A stretch of 12,429 nucleotides of DNA from Nitrospinae bacterium RIFCSPLOWO2_12_FULL_45_22 (GTDB lineage: Bacteria > 2-12-FULL-45-22). Both the position numbers and the translations under genes were made by a program. Below the pieces are notes generated by a model. It had not been told where the DNA came from. It saw nothing but the letters and a program-made list of their open reading frames with translations, and made no database searches. Shown here in pieces: positions 1 through 6,369 of this stretch. The stretch covers positions 1 to 12,429 of the forward strand of contig MHDQ01000066.1 of NCBI GenBank assembly GCA_001803565.1, read 5' to 3'. How positions within the stretch are numbered: the stretch's first letter is position 1; every line of letters begins with the position of its first letter.

Positions 1-16
1 CTTTCAATATTCCCAT
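1..16 (-). CDS. Start of a gene that runs off the window edge
   Basis: An ATG at 16-14 opens a frame reading Met-Gly-Ile-Leu-Lys before the window ends. It has a good ribosome binding site, GGAGAAGG, at about 25-18. The gene lies 94 bp downstream of the accC stop and reads the same way, so it is probably the next gene of the accB-accC unit. Genes for Asp23-type proteins often follow accC in related clusters, but five codons are too few to identify a product. Confidence 0.45.
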
Positions 17-109
17 TTCCTTCTCCCGACTTAATTCAAGCAGGAACGGTAGCGTATTATGTTGTTTGCTACCATATGAAAGGACTGCACCTTGGATTTT
101 CTGGTGTTA

Positions 110-1453
110 TTATTTTTGGGGGATAAAGCGGTCTAAAAAATCGGTATAGAATTGCCCCTGGACAAAATCTTTATCCCTTAATATCTTCAGGTGTAGAGGT
201 ATCGAGGTCTTAACCCCTTCTATAGTAAATTCTTCCAGGGCCCTTACCATCTTGGCAATAGCCTCTGCCCGCTCCTGGCCATGGGCAATGACTTTGGCTA
301 TCAATGGGTCATAATAGGAAGTTATAGCATAGTCAGCATGGGCAGCGCTATCTACCCTTACCCCATGACCACCAGGCAGATGTAGGACAGTGAGATTGCC
401 GGGTGATGGAGCGAAAGTATCCGGGTCCTCAGCATATATTCGGCATTCTATAGCATGGCCTAGTTGCTTAATCTCTTTCTGTTGCCTACTTAACGGTTCG
501 CCAGCCGCAATCCTTATCTGTTCTTTTATCAAATTCATATGGGTTACTACCTCAGTAATGGGGTGTTCTACCTGGATACGGGTATTCATCTCTATAAAAT
601 AGTAGTTACCTCCTTTATCGAGCAAAAATTCTATTGTCCCGGCATTCACATAATTGGTGGCCTTAGCGGCCTTTATAGCCATCCTGCCCATTTCTCGCCG
701 TAATTCCTTGTCTATAGCCGGGGATGGAGTTTCTTCCAATATCTTCTGATATCGGCGTTGGATGGTACATTCCCTTTCGCCTAGATGGAGCACATTTCCC
801 CACTGATCAGCAAATACCTGAAATTCAATATGCCTGGCTTGCTCGATATATTTTTCCAGATAGATTTCCGGGTTGTCAAAAGCTGCCTGGGCCTCTCTTT
901 GGGCCATAATAAAAGAAGTCTCCAGCCCTTCTTCTTTAGCTGCCAGCCGCATCCCCTTGCCCCCTCCACCAGCCACTGCCTTTATTAGAAGAGGATAGCC
1001 GATCTCGCGGGCAATCTTCAGGGCCTCTTCTAGCTTAGTTATCCTATGCTCATTGCTGGGCAAGATGGGCAGGCCCGCTTTCTTCATGACTTGTTTGGCT
1101 TCCCATTTGTTCGTCAACTGTCTCATGGTAACGGCGGGAGGGCCAATAAATTTTATCCCACATTCTTCGCACACCTCTACAAAATGTACATTTTCTGCCA
1201 GGAAACCATACCCGGGATGTATGGCCTCAGCACCCGTAATCTCGGCTGCGCTAATTATATGGGGTAGGTGTAAGTAGCTGTTGGAGCTATCAGCCGGCCC
1301 TATACAAACCGCCTCATCGGCGTACTTCACCGGCAATGAGTCCTTATCACTAAGCGAATAAACAGCTATGGTAGCAATACCCAACTCTTTGCAAGCCCTG
1401 ATTATCTGCAGGGCAATCTCTCCTCGATTTGCTACCAGTATCTTCTTAAACAA
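110..1453 (-). CDS. accC: Biotin carboxylase subunit of acetyl-CoA carboxylase
   Basis: The protein carboxylates the biotin on BCCP with ATP and bicarbonate, the first half-reaction of acetyl-CoA carboxylase in cytosolic fatty-acid synthesis. I start it at a TTG (1453-1451) preceded by AGAGGAA. This gives 447 residues beginning MFKKILVANRGEIA, the usual AccC start and length. An upstream ATG at 1501 would add 16 residues encoded by a repeat and is unlikely. Visible features are the N-terminal biotin-carboxylase domain, the glycine-rich ATP-grasp loop AGGGGKGM (161-168), Glu288, Asn290 and Arg292 in FIEMNTRIQVEHP, and the C-terminal domain with CRIYAEDP. The normally conserved MGDK stretch reads LTNK, with Lys116 kept. 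It follows accB, but a long hairpin separates the two. No carboxyltransferase genes are in the window. A biotin carboxylase for another acyl-CoA carboxylase remains possible. Confidence 0.95.
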   Translation of the reverse strand: MFKKILVANRGEIALQIIRACKELGIATIAVYSLSDKDSLPVKYADEAVCIGPADSSNSYLHLPHIISAAEITGAEAIHPGYGFLAENVHFVEVCEECGIKFIGPPAVTMRQLTNKWEAKQVMKKAGLPILPSNEHRITKLEEALKIAREIGYPLLIKAVAGGGGKGMRLAAKEEGLETSFIMAQREAQAAFDNPEIYLEKYIEQARHIEFQVFADQWGNVLHLGERECTIQRRYQKILEETPSPAIDKELRREMGRMAIKAAKATNYVNAGTIEFLLDKGGNYYFIEMNTRIQVEHPITEVVTHMNLIKEQIRIAAGEPLSRQQKEIKQLGHAIECRIYAEDPDTFAPSPGNLTVLHLPGGHGVRVDSAAHADYAITSYYDPLIAKVIAHGQERAEAIAKMVRALEEFTIEGVKTSIPLHLKILRDKDFVQGQFYTDFLDRFIPQK

Positions 1454-1474
1454 TGTAAATTCCTCTAAAAGATA

Positions 1475-1649
1475 TAGCCACGGATACACACGGATAAACA
1501 CCGATTTTTGCCTTCATTGCAAAATTAGCACTAAAAAATTAACCATTAACAAGGGATGGAATTATTTTGAAATGTTAATTGCTAATTTTGCATTTTGCAT
1601 GGAAACGGGTTTTTAGCCCTCTGTGTCTATCTGTGTACATCTGTGGCTA
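1475..1649. repeat. Long inverted-repeat (hairpin) element between accB and accC
   Basis: The outer arms are 1475-1503 and 1621-1649. They are built from short words of the type CACGGATA and CACAGATA, and 23 of 29 positions are complementary. An inner pair, GCAAAATTAGCA at 1519-1530 and TGCTAATTTTGC at 1580-1591, is perfect. A further pair follows inside it (AATTAACCATT at 1538-1548 with AATGTTAATT at 1571-1580). The whole could fold as one long imperfect stem in RNA. Its left end is only a few bases from the accC ribosome binding site. No reading frame inside looks coding. Confidence 0.8.
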
Positions 1650-1703
1650 AAAAGTTACAAAATTTCATTGCTGAGCCCGTAAAGGGTTATGTAAGAGTGA
1701 TTT

Positions 1704-2132
1704 CTACATAGGTTCTATCAGGAAAAGAGGTTCGCCATACTCTACAGGCTGACTATTCTGGGGCAGGATAGCAACTACCCTGCCCCGTGCATCAGCTTCT
1801 ATCTCATTCATCACCTTCATAGCCTCTACAACGCATAATACCTGGCCCTTCTCTACAACATCATCCACTTCGACAAATGGCTCTGCCCCCGGGGATGGTG
1901 CCCGGTAAAAGGTCCCTACAATAGGCGATGTTATTTGAAGAAAATTGTTCTCCTTAGAGGGTTCTCCTGGGATATTATTCTGTTCCCCGGAAGGCTCATG
2001 AGAGGTTATAGGGCCGGGCTCTGGCACCTTTTTTTTCAATTTTATTCTGAATCCATCATGCTCTAACTCAAGCTCAGAGATATTTCTGGACTCGAAGAGA
2101 TCCAGGAGCTCTTTTAGTTCTTGTAAGTTCAT
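1704..2132 (-). CDS. accB: Biotin carboxyl carrier protein (BCCP)
   Basis: This is the carrier subunit of acetyl-CoA carboxylase: biotin on its lysine shuttles CO2 from AccC to the carboxyltransferase. It has 142 residues, slightly short for the family (about 150-160). The N-terminal part (1-36) is the usual helix and strand of BCCP (MNLQELKELLDLF...). A Pro/Glu-rich linker spans about 37-62. The biotinyl/lipoyl domain (about 65-142) begins ITSPIVGTFYRAPSPG and carries the motif EAMKVMNEI with the biotinylated Lys106. The ATG is preceded by AAGGAGAAGGG. It begins 18 bp after the peptidase stop, so the two are almost certainly co-transcribed. accC follows after a 250-bp gap filled mainly by a hairpin element. 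Confidence 0.96.
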   Translation of the reverse strand: MNLQELKELLDLFESRNISELELEHDGFRIKLKKKVPEPGPITSHEPSGEQNNIPGEPSKENNFLQITSPIVGTFYRAPSPGAEPFVEVDDVVEKGQVLCVVEAMKVMNEIEADARGRVVAILPQNSQPVEYGEPLFLIEPM

Positions 2133-2150
2133 TACCCTTCTCCTTAAAAA

Positions 2151-3245
2151 CTATCCCCGGACCTGCCAGGAACTATTAATAGCCTGAGTCAATATATGGC
2201 ATCTGCCACCCTTCACCAAGACCATATCTTCTATCCTAACACCACCCCACGAAGGGATATAGATCCCTGGTTCAAGGGTAAAAACCATACCTTCTTTGAT
2301 AACAGAGCCATTATACCATGTTATTACCGGATCTTCATGCACGGCCATGCCTACTCCATGACCAGTACCATGACTGAAATAGTCCCCATAGCCCGCTTCT
2401 TCGATGACTTTGCGGCAACAACCATCTAAATCAACACTATTTATCCCCGGCTCAACCCCTTCTATGGCAGCCTGCTGGGCTTGCAAGACAATCTGGTATA
2501 TCTTTCTCTGTTCAGCCTCTTGCTCAGCAGTAGCCCCAGCCAGGGCAAAAGTACGCGTAATATCAGCATGGTAACCGTTTAAAGTGCATCCCCAGTCAAT
2601 AGTAACTAATTCTCCCGGCCTTAATCCTTTCTCAGACAGTTTCCCATGTGGCATAGCTGAGCGCTCTCCGGAGACCACTATAGTCTCAAAAGGGATCCTT
2701 TCTGCCCCTAATTTCTTCATTTGATATTCCAGTTCTATAGCCAAATCCACTTCTCTGGCCCCGGGCCGGATAAAGTCTTTAATAGTCTCTAATGCCTTAG
2801 CAGCTAATTGGATGGCCTTATCAATAAGCCTTATCTCCCCCTCCTCTTTTACTACCCGAAACTCTTCTATCGCCTTATTAATCGGGATAAGCTCCACGCC
2901 ATTTATCGCCAGGGTCTCCTTTAGCCTATTAAAACTGGAATAGACTAACGCTTCGGGTTCAAATCCTAGCTTCCTAATTTTTACTTCCTTAATTGTCTCT
3001 ATAATAAATTCCAGTTGTTTACCCCGGTATCCCCTCAACTCAAACCCCTTAACCTCTTCCTGGGTTTGAGTGGTGTAACGTCCATCAGCCAGAAATAAGG
3101 CCCGCTGAGCCGTAATTATGATAACCGCTGTAGAACCAGTAAATCCACTCAGATAGTGGATATTATCTATATTAGTGACCAGAAGGCCCTCTACCTCCCA
3201 TTCACTCAGTCTGTCTCTCACCCTATCTAAACGCTGCTTTACCAC
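2151..3245 (-). CDS. pepP: M24-family Xaa-Pro peptidase
   Basis: This is a cytosolic metallopeptidase of the creatinase/aminopeptidase P fold, probably cleaving X-Pro bonds in peptides. It has 364 residues. An N-terminal creatinase-like domain (about 1-130, with NIHYLSGFTGS) is followed by the pita-bread catalytic domain. All five expected metal ligands are visible: Asp217 (TIDWG), Asp228 (HADITR), His296 (GTGHGVGM), Glu325 (LEPGIYI) and Glu339 (RIEDM). His200 (MPHG) and His303 (AVHEDP) are also present. The start is GTG (3245-3243) with AGGA about 11 bases upstream. It reads directly into accB after 18 bp. The usual neighbour efp, found between these two genes in many bacteria, is absent. 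Aminopeptidase (pepP) versus dipeptidase (pepQ) activity cannot be settled from sequence. Confidence 0.9.
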   Translation of the reverse strand: MVKQRLDRVRDRLSEWEVEGLLVTNIDNIHYLSGFTGSTAVIIITAQRALFLADGRYTTQTQEEVKGFELRGYRGKQLEFIIETIKEVKIRKLGFEPEALVYSSFNRLKETLAINGVELIPINKAIEEFRVVKEEGEIRLIDKAIQLAAKALETIKDFIRPGAREVDLAIELEYQMKKLGAERIPFETIVVSGERSAMPHGKLSEKGLRPGELVTIDWGCTLNGYHADITRTFALAGATAEQEAEQRKIYQIVLQAQQAAIEGVEPGINSVDLDGCCRKVIEEAGYGDYFSHGTGHGVGMAVHEDPVITWYNGSVIKEGMVFTLEPGIYIPSWGGVRIEDMVLVKGGRCHILTQAINSSWQVRG

Positions 3246-3293
3246 AAAAATCTTTGTCCTTAGGCCAGTTTTATCATTTGGGGCAAAAATATC

Positions 3294-3544
3294 GTAAGTA
3301 TTCAGTAAACCACGAGATTAACACAAGATTATCACAAGATTTTCTTCCTAATCTCTAAACTCTCCTCGCCAACATTTAGTAGCAAACCAACCCTCTTCCT
3401 GGTAGCCTTCAAATAATTTAAAAGTTGTGCCTCAGCATTAGCTGCACCAATAATCTTTTCAGTTATATCTTTATAGAGCCATTTCTCTTCATTATCTTGG
3501 GTAAATCTTGTGGTTTCATTAAACGGGGTTCAGTGAGTATTTAC
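3294..3544. mobile_element. Inverted-repeat element containing a decayed GxxExxY gene
   Basis: The ends are imperfect terminal repeats: GTAAGTATTCAGT at 3294-3306 and the complement of GTAAATACTCACT at 3532-3544. Just inside are arms made of a CACAAGATTA-type word: several copies at about 3308-3343 and one reverse copy, AAATCTTGTGGTTT, at 3503-3516. The interior encodes a fragment of a GxxExxY protein. The terminal sequence resembles those of the elements at 6217-6364 and 11739-11914. No transposase is present, so any movement would need help in trans. Confidence 0.6.
3332..3517 (-). pseudogene. Remnant of a GxxExxY (PD-(D/E)XK-like) protein gene
   Basis: Reading from 3517 to the TGA at 3334-3332 gives a 61-codon frame with no start codon. 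Two pieces match my recollection of the GxxExxY family. The first is LYKDITEKIIGAA, the usual N-terminal helix. It is joined directly to NAEAQLLNYLKATRKRVG and LLLNVG, the usual C-terminal part (typical form: EAQLLNYLKATGxKVGLLINFG). The middle of the protein, including the GxxExxY motif and the nuclease-like core, is missing. This suggests an internal deletion plus loss of the start. Intact members have about 120-130 residues and no established function. The last codons and the stop lie in the CACAAGATTA word array of the enclosing element. Confidence 0.75.
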
Positions 3545-3598
3545 ATCAAATCTTACCATAGTCCAAGCAAAAACAGTGAAGTTTATTATCATATTTTC

Positions 3599-3694
3599 CT
3601 ATAAAACGTCAAGGTTATACAGCTTCAGCTTATCCTCCCTAACCAAATAATCTTTGCGGGTATTGGTAAGCGGTTCAAGCGTGAACTTCCTTAC
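3599..3694 (-). other. Open frame continuing past the membrane-protein stop codon
   Basis: After the TAG at 3697-3695 the same frame stays open for 31 codons to a second TAG at 3601-3599. The peptide includes KFTLEPLTNTRKDYLVRED, is hydrophilic and has no ATG or GTG start. It may be a lost C-terminal extension of the upstream protein, a scrap of another gene, or chance. From 3545 to 3598 I see nothing recognisable. Confidence 0.2.
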
Positions 3695-4441
3695 CTATGC
3701 CTCCTCTTCCTCTTCTTTCTTCTTAGGGCGGAGAGAGAGGGTATCCCAAAGGGCTATGCTCAGGGCTATTATTGCTAGAAGTATAATAGTAGCATAGCCA
3801 TAACTCCTGGAAGAATAGAGGAGTAAATCATCGAAGCGGCCGATTAAGAGAGACATCCGGGCCATTACGGTATAGCCAAAAGCCGCCCCAAAAGATACCA
3901 TCAAGAAGTATATCCCGACCCGTGATACTCCCCTACCTATACCCCTATGTTGTACAGAAAAGAAAAAGTAAAATAGTACTGTGACTACCCCAACCAGGAT
4001 CAAGAAGGCATTAAAATTACTCCAGGTAAATATATGCAACCCTGAGCTACTGGCCTGTACCAGCGGCTTTAAGGTGCCTTGAATCTGCTGCAGTATATAA
4101 GAGGAGATAATCCGTGGGATAGCCACCCCAGAGCCAAACCCTACAATAAAAGCAAATGATATCCGGCTGAGCCAGGATATTCGGGGGATAAATCTGGCCA
4201 GGATCAAGATACCCAGGGTAGCTGGTAAGATAAGCCACCAACGCCCTTCCTGTACCATGGGACTATAAAGGGATTTAACCATTGTATCATAATATATCCT
4301 TACCAGGGTATAACCCATAGAGACCCCTATGTAGAGGTGTTCGCCTAGCTTGAAGAACGGGTTATCTTTATAGAGAAAGCTATACATGAATAGGGTCAGG
4401 CCGACTGCTACCCAACCCCCTAATAAAATATCACCCGGCAT
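3695..4441 (-). CDS. Polytopic inner-membrane protein of unknown function
   Basis: The protein has 248 residues and is mostly hydrophobic. Candidate membrane segments are about 6-23, 35-50 (weaker), 66-85 (WWLILPATLGILILARF), 91-112, 139-160 (very hydrophobic, with VLFYFFFSVQ), 172-192 and 217-236. It ends in a highly charged tail, RPKKKEEEEEA, probably cytoplasmic. I see no catalytic motif and do not recognise a named family. The ATG has TAGGAG 7-8 bases upstream. It lies downstream of the secreted vWA gene on the same strand, and with the ExbB-ExbD-TonB genes before that, an envelope-related role is a reasonable guess. The frame continues open for 31 codons beyond its TAG stop. Confidence 0.8.
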   Translation of the reverse strand: MPGDILLGGWVAVGLTLFMYSFLYKDNPFFKLGEHLYIGVSMGYTLVRIYYDTMVKSLYSPMVQEGRWWLILPATLGILILARFIPRISWLSRISFAFIVGFGSGVAIPRIISSYILQQIQGTLKPLVQASSSGLHIFTWSNFNAFLILVGVVTVLFYFFFSVQHRGIGRGVSRVGIYFLMVSFGAAFGYTVMARMSLLIGRFDDLLLYSSRSYGYATIILLAIIALSIALWDTLSLRPKKKEEEEEA

Positions 4442-4528
4442 CTTTACTCCTACAATTCAATTTAGCATTACCAAATCAAATAAACAGAAATTCCACCCAT
4501 TTAATTTATAAATATCCATTCAATATGT

Positions 4529-4642
4529 TTAGAAGTTGGCCACTTGAATTATCAGGCGTTTCCCATTGTTAATGGTAATCTGGGCATCAGTGATTTTCTT
4601 AGCGGCAAATTCCGCTAGCATCTGATGCTCAGGTTCCTGATC
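4529..4642 (-). pseudogene. Possible tail end of a small broken gene
   Basis: This is a 37-codon open frame between TAG at 4645-4643 and TAA at 4531-4529. It contains HQMLAEFAAKKITDAQIT followed by INNGKRLIIQVANF, a composition that looks coding, with a possible ATG at codon 8. It ends 88 bp before the membrane-protein start. There is no ribosome binding site at the internal ATG, and the frame begins at the edge of the nested-hairpin element. I therefore read it as a C-terminal remnant, possibly of the frame that begins at 4851. The family is not recognised. The remaining 4442-4528 is AT-rich with nothing recognisable except the membrane-protein ribosome binding site. Confidence 0.3.
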
Positions 4643-4784
4643 CTAATGATTCAATGATTTGGGTGTGGCTATTTTCTGTCAGAGAGACCCGTAACTCAAC
4701 CCTTCAGGGTTGACCAATCAGGGCTAAAGCCCCGAGTTACACCAACTTTATGACAAAGAATAGCCATACCCTAATGATTTAATG
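4642..4784. mobile_element. Nested-hairpin element flanked by 15-bp direct repeats
   Basis: Direct repeats CCTAATGATTCAATG (4642-4656) and CCTAATGATTTAATG (4770-4784) differ at one base. Between them an outer stem pairs 4661-4680 with 4752-4771, with about 17 of 20 positions matching. A second stem pairs GTAACTC (4691-4697) with GAGTTAC (4734-4740). It encloses two small hairpins, CAACCC-TTCA-GGGTTG (4697-4712) and GGGCT-AA-AGCCC (4721-4732). The layout resembles a compact branched fold. It looks like a small inserted repeat with a target duplication, although the second direct repeat touches the outer stem. It carries no gene. Confidence 0.6.
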
Positions 4785-4851
4785 TAATTGTCGAACTGGA
4801 AATAGCATGAAAAGAAAAGATGAGGTGGTGCACGATTCGTCTGCTGTTCAT
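4771..4851 (-). pseudogene. Possible head of the same small broken gene
   Basis: An ATG at 4851-4849 has a strong ribosome binding site, AGGAGG, nine bases upstream. It opens a 26-codon frame beginning MNSRRIVHHLIFSFHA and ends at a TAG inside the direct repeat of the nested-hairpin element. If the element and one copy of the repeat were removed, this frame would run in phase into the tail at 4529-4642, interrupted only by that TAG. The peptide itself is not recognised and could be chance. The ribosome binding site is the best evidence. Confidence 0.25.
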
Positions 4852-4855
4852 CCTT

Positions 4856-4879
4856 TTAATCCTCCTCTTAATCCTCCTC
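4856..4879. repeat. Two tandem copies of a 12-bp word containing AGGAGG
   Basis: TTAATCCTCCTC occurs at 4856-4867 and again at 4868-4879. On the minus strand each copy reads GAGGAGGATTAA, duplicating a strong ribosome-binding sequence just before the ATG at 4851. The pair sits 23 bp after the vWA stop codon. Confidence 0.7.
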
Positions 4880-4901
4880 ATGACTATGCTTTAATGAGAT
4901 T

Positions 4902-6182
4902 TTAGGGGTTCTTAGGTTTTATCTGGAGTTCTAGATCAAGTTTTTCTTTCCGATATTGCATTAACCTATCTCTTTCTTTAGCTAAAGTCAATTTTAGCCC
5001 CCTTAACTGATCTCTAGCTAGGTCTAGTTGGAAGGCGATATTGTCATGCGTTTCTGGTTTGAGCCAGTATAAAGAGAGGAGCTTCTCTGCCGCAGTCCCA
5101 TCAGTAGCCGTAACTGATACCCTCACCTTATTTAAACCCTCGGTTAAGGGTACCAGGGCCAAAAAGAAGCCCTCCGGACTCACCAGCATCTCTGAGGCCG
5201 GTTTGGTCAAGGTAGTGTTCTCTACTAGTATGTTTCGTAGCTTGATAAACCTTGCTTCCTCTAAACGGGTAATGATCTCCCCCAGGTTAGAAAGTCCGGT
5301 AAACTGGCCACCAGTAACCCGGGCTATCTCCTGGAGAGTAAAAGGAGAAGAAAGGGCATCTGGACCCAGGGCATAAGTATTGATTTGTATCCCAGCCATA
5401 TAGGCCAGATGGGCTGCACTGATGGTGAGGATTTTGTCCTCAGGATCGGCTGCATTGGCACTACCTACCGGAAAACTGGGGAAGCCGTCACTAAGGAGTA
5501 GGATGATTTTCTTTGTGCGATCATTGGTATGATAACCTGGCGGTTGAGTATCGCTCATCAGACCCATTAATGCCTCGATTCCTAACCGGATACCCGCTGC
5601 TATGTTGGTTCCTCCACGCGCTCCGTTGGTCTTCATCCTATTCAAGGCTTCAGTTATACGGGCATATTCTTTGGTCAGGGGTTGTTCACAATAAGCATCA
5701 GGCGTGGCAATATTGCTACGGCCACTACCGCCCTTAAAATCACCACTGAAACTGATTAAACCCACCTCAGTAGTATCGGGGTCTAATAGCCGCAGCAATC
5801 TCCGGGCTGCTAAAATCTCTGCCGCAAAAATAGAATCGTCCGGGTCAGTATTACCCTCTCCTATCAGACCTTCTAACTCCCGGTAAAGAGTAGGTGCCCG
5901 GCCAATTACTCCATCGTTATCGAGATCCATCCCACAAGGGGCGGCGGCGCTGCCAGAAGTATCCAGGGCAATGATTACTTCATATTTAATATCCTGGCTG
6001 TCAGTGGTATAGATATAGCCAGAGATCGGGGCAATAGGAGAAGTATAATCTAACTTCATACCCGGTAGAGGAAAGTCAATAACCAGCTCTATCTCAGCTA
6101 AAGAGCTTTTGGGTAAAAGCAAAGTAAGGAAGGTCAATATTAAGGCACAAGAGAACTTTTTTTTTAAAGGGACCTCATTCAT
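4902..6182 (-). CDS. Secreted von Willebrand factor A domain protein
   Basis: The protein has 426 residues. A signal peptide is visible at 1-29 (KKK, then CALILTFLTLLLP, ending SSLA), so it is exported. A vWA domain spans about 66-310 with a complete MIDAS metal site: DTSGS (74-78), Thr192 (GGTN) and Asp232 (LLSDG). A DLDNDG loop at 86-91, directly after the first MIDAS motif, resembles an EF-hand calcium loop. Residues about 315-375 look like a beta-sandwich (Ig-like) domain. Residues about 384-420 are a charged helix, probably coiled coil. No C-terminal membrane anchor is seen. The ATG is closely preceded by GGGAAG, a poorly spaced site. It follows the exbB-exbD-tonB genes after an inverted-repeat element. 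The partner and function are unknown; a protein-binding role in the envelope is inferred. Confidence 0.88.
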   Translation of the reverse strand: MNEVPLKKKFSCALILTFLTLLLPKSSLAEIELVIDFPLPGMKLDYTSPIAPISGYIYTTDSQDIKYEVIIALDTSGSAAAPCGMDLDNDGVIGRAPTLYRELEGLIGEGNTDPDDSIFAAEILAARRLLRLLDPDTTEVGLISFSGDFKGGSGRSNIATPDAYCEQPLTKEYARITEALNRMKTNGARGGTNIAAGIRLGIEALMGLMSDTQPPGYHTNDRTKKIILLLSDGFPSFPVGSANAADPEDKILTISAAHLAYMAGIQINTYALGPDALSSPFTLQEIARVTGGQFTGLSNLGEIITRLEEARFIKLRNILVENTTLTKPASEMLVSPEGFFLALVPLTEGLNKVRVSVTATDGTAAEKLLSLYWLKPETHDNIAFQLDLARDQLRGLKLTLAKERDRLMQYRKEKLDLELQIKPKNP

Positions 6183-6216
6183 CTTCCCGTTAACCCTTTT
6201 AAACCATAAAAATATA

Positions 6217-6364
6217 GTAAGCGTTCAGTTGTCAGCAGTCAGTCTTCAGCTAAATTAATCGTGAGGCGTAAGGAGTAAGAAAAATTTCTACTCATGCCTT
6301 ACGATAAGTTTTGCTGACCGCTGACAACTGACGGCTCAGCGGTAAATACTACCCTAAACGCTTA
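6217..6364. mobile_element. Inverted-repeat element between the tonB-like and vWA genes
   Basis: The ends are GTAAGCGTTCAGT (6217-6229) and the complement of TAAGCGTTTAGGG (6352-6364). Inside are arms of a GTCAGCAGTCAG-type word: 6226-6242 pairs with 6314-6330 at 16 of 17 positions. The centre has GTGAGGCGTAAGG-type words facing CATGCCTTAC, making an inner imperfect stem. There is no gene inside. The left end closely resembles those of the elements at 3294 and 11740. The element fills nearly the whole gap and ends 5 bp before the tonB-like stop codon. Confidence 0.65.
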
Positions 6365-6369
6365 TTTTG

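Noticed and set aside
48-73. GGTAGC/GCTACC hairpin after accC as a terminator
   Set aside because: The stem is only 6 bp with a 14-base loop, and there is no T-tract on the minus strand. It also lies just ahead of the next gene's ribosome binding site.
724-1277. Several plus-strand open frames across the accC region, and similar ones across other genes
   Set aside because: They are antisense to well-supported genes, lack ribosome binding sites and show no recognisable protein features.
1454-1501. A longer accC start at 1501 adding MFIRVYPWLYLLEEFT
   Set aside because: Those codons lie in the inverted-repeat arm. The TTG at 1453 has a ribosome binding site and gives the standard AccC N-terminus.
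4807-4905. A 32-codon plus-strand frame containing HPFNPPLNPPHDYALMRF
   Set aside because: The proline pattern comes from the tandem 12-bp repeat. The binding site is weak, and the frame overlaps the end of the vWA gene on the opposite strand.
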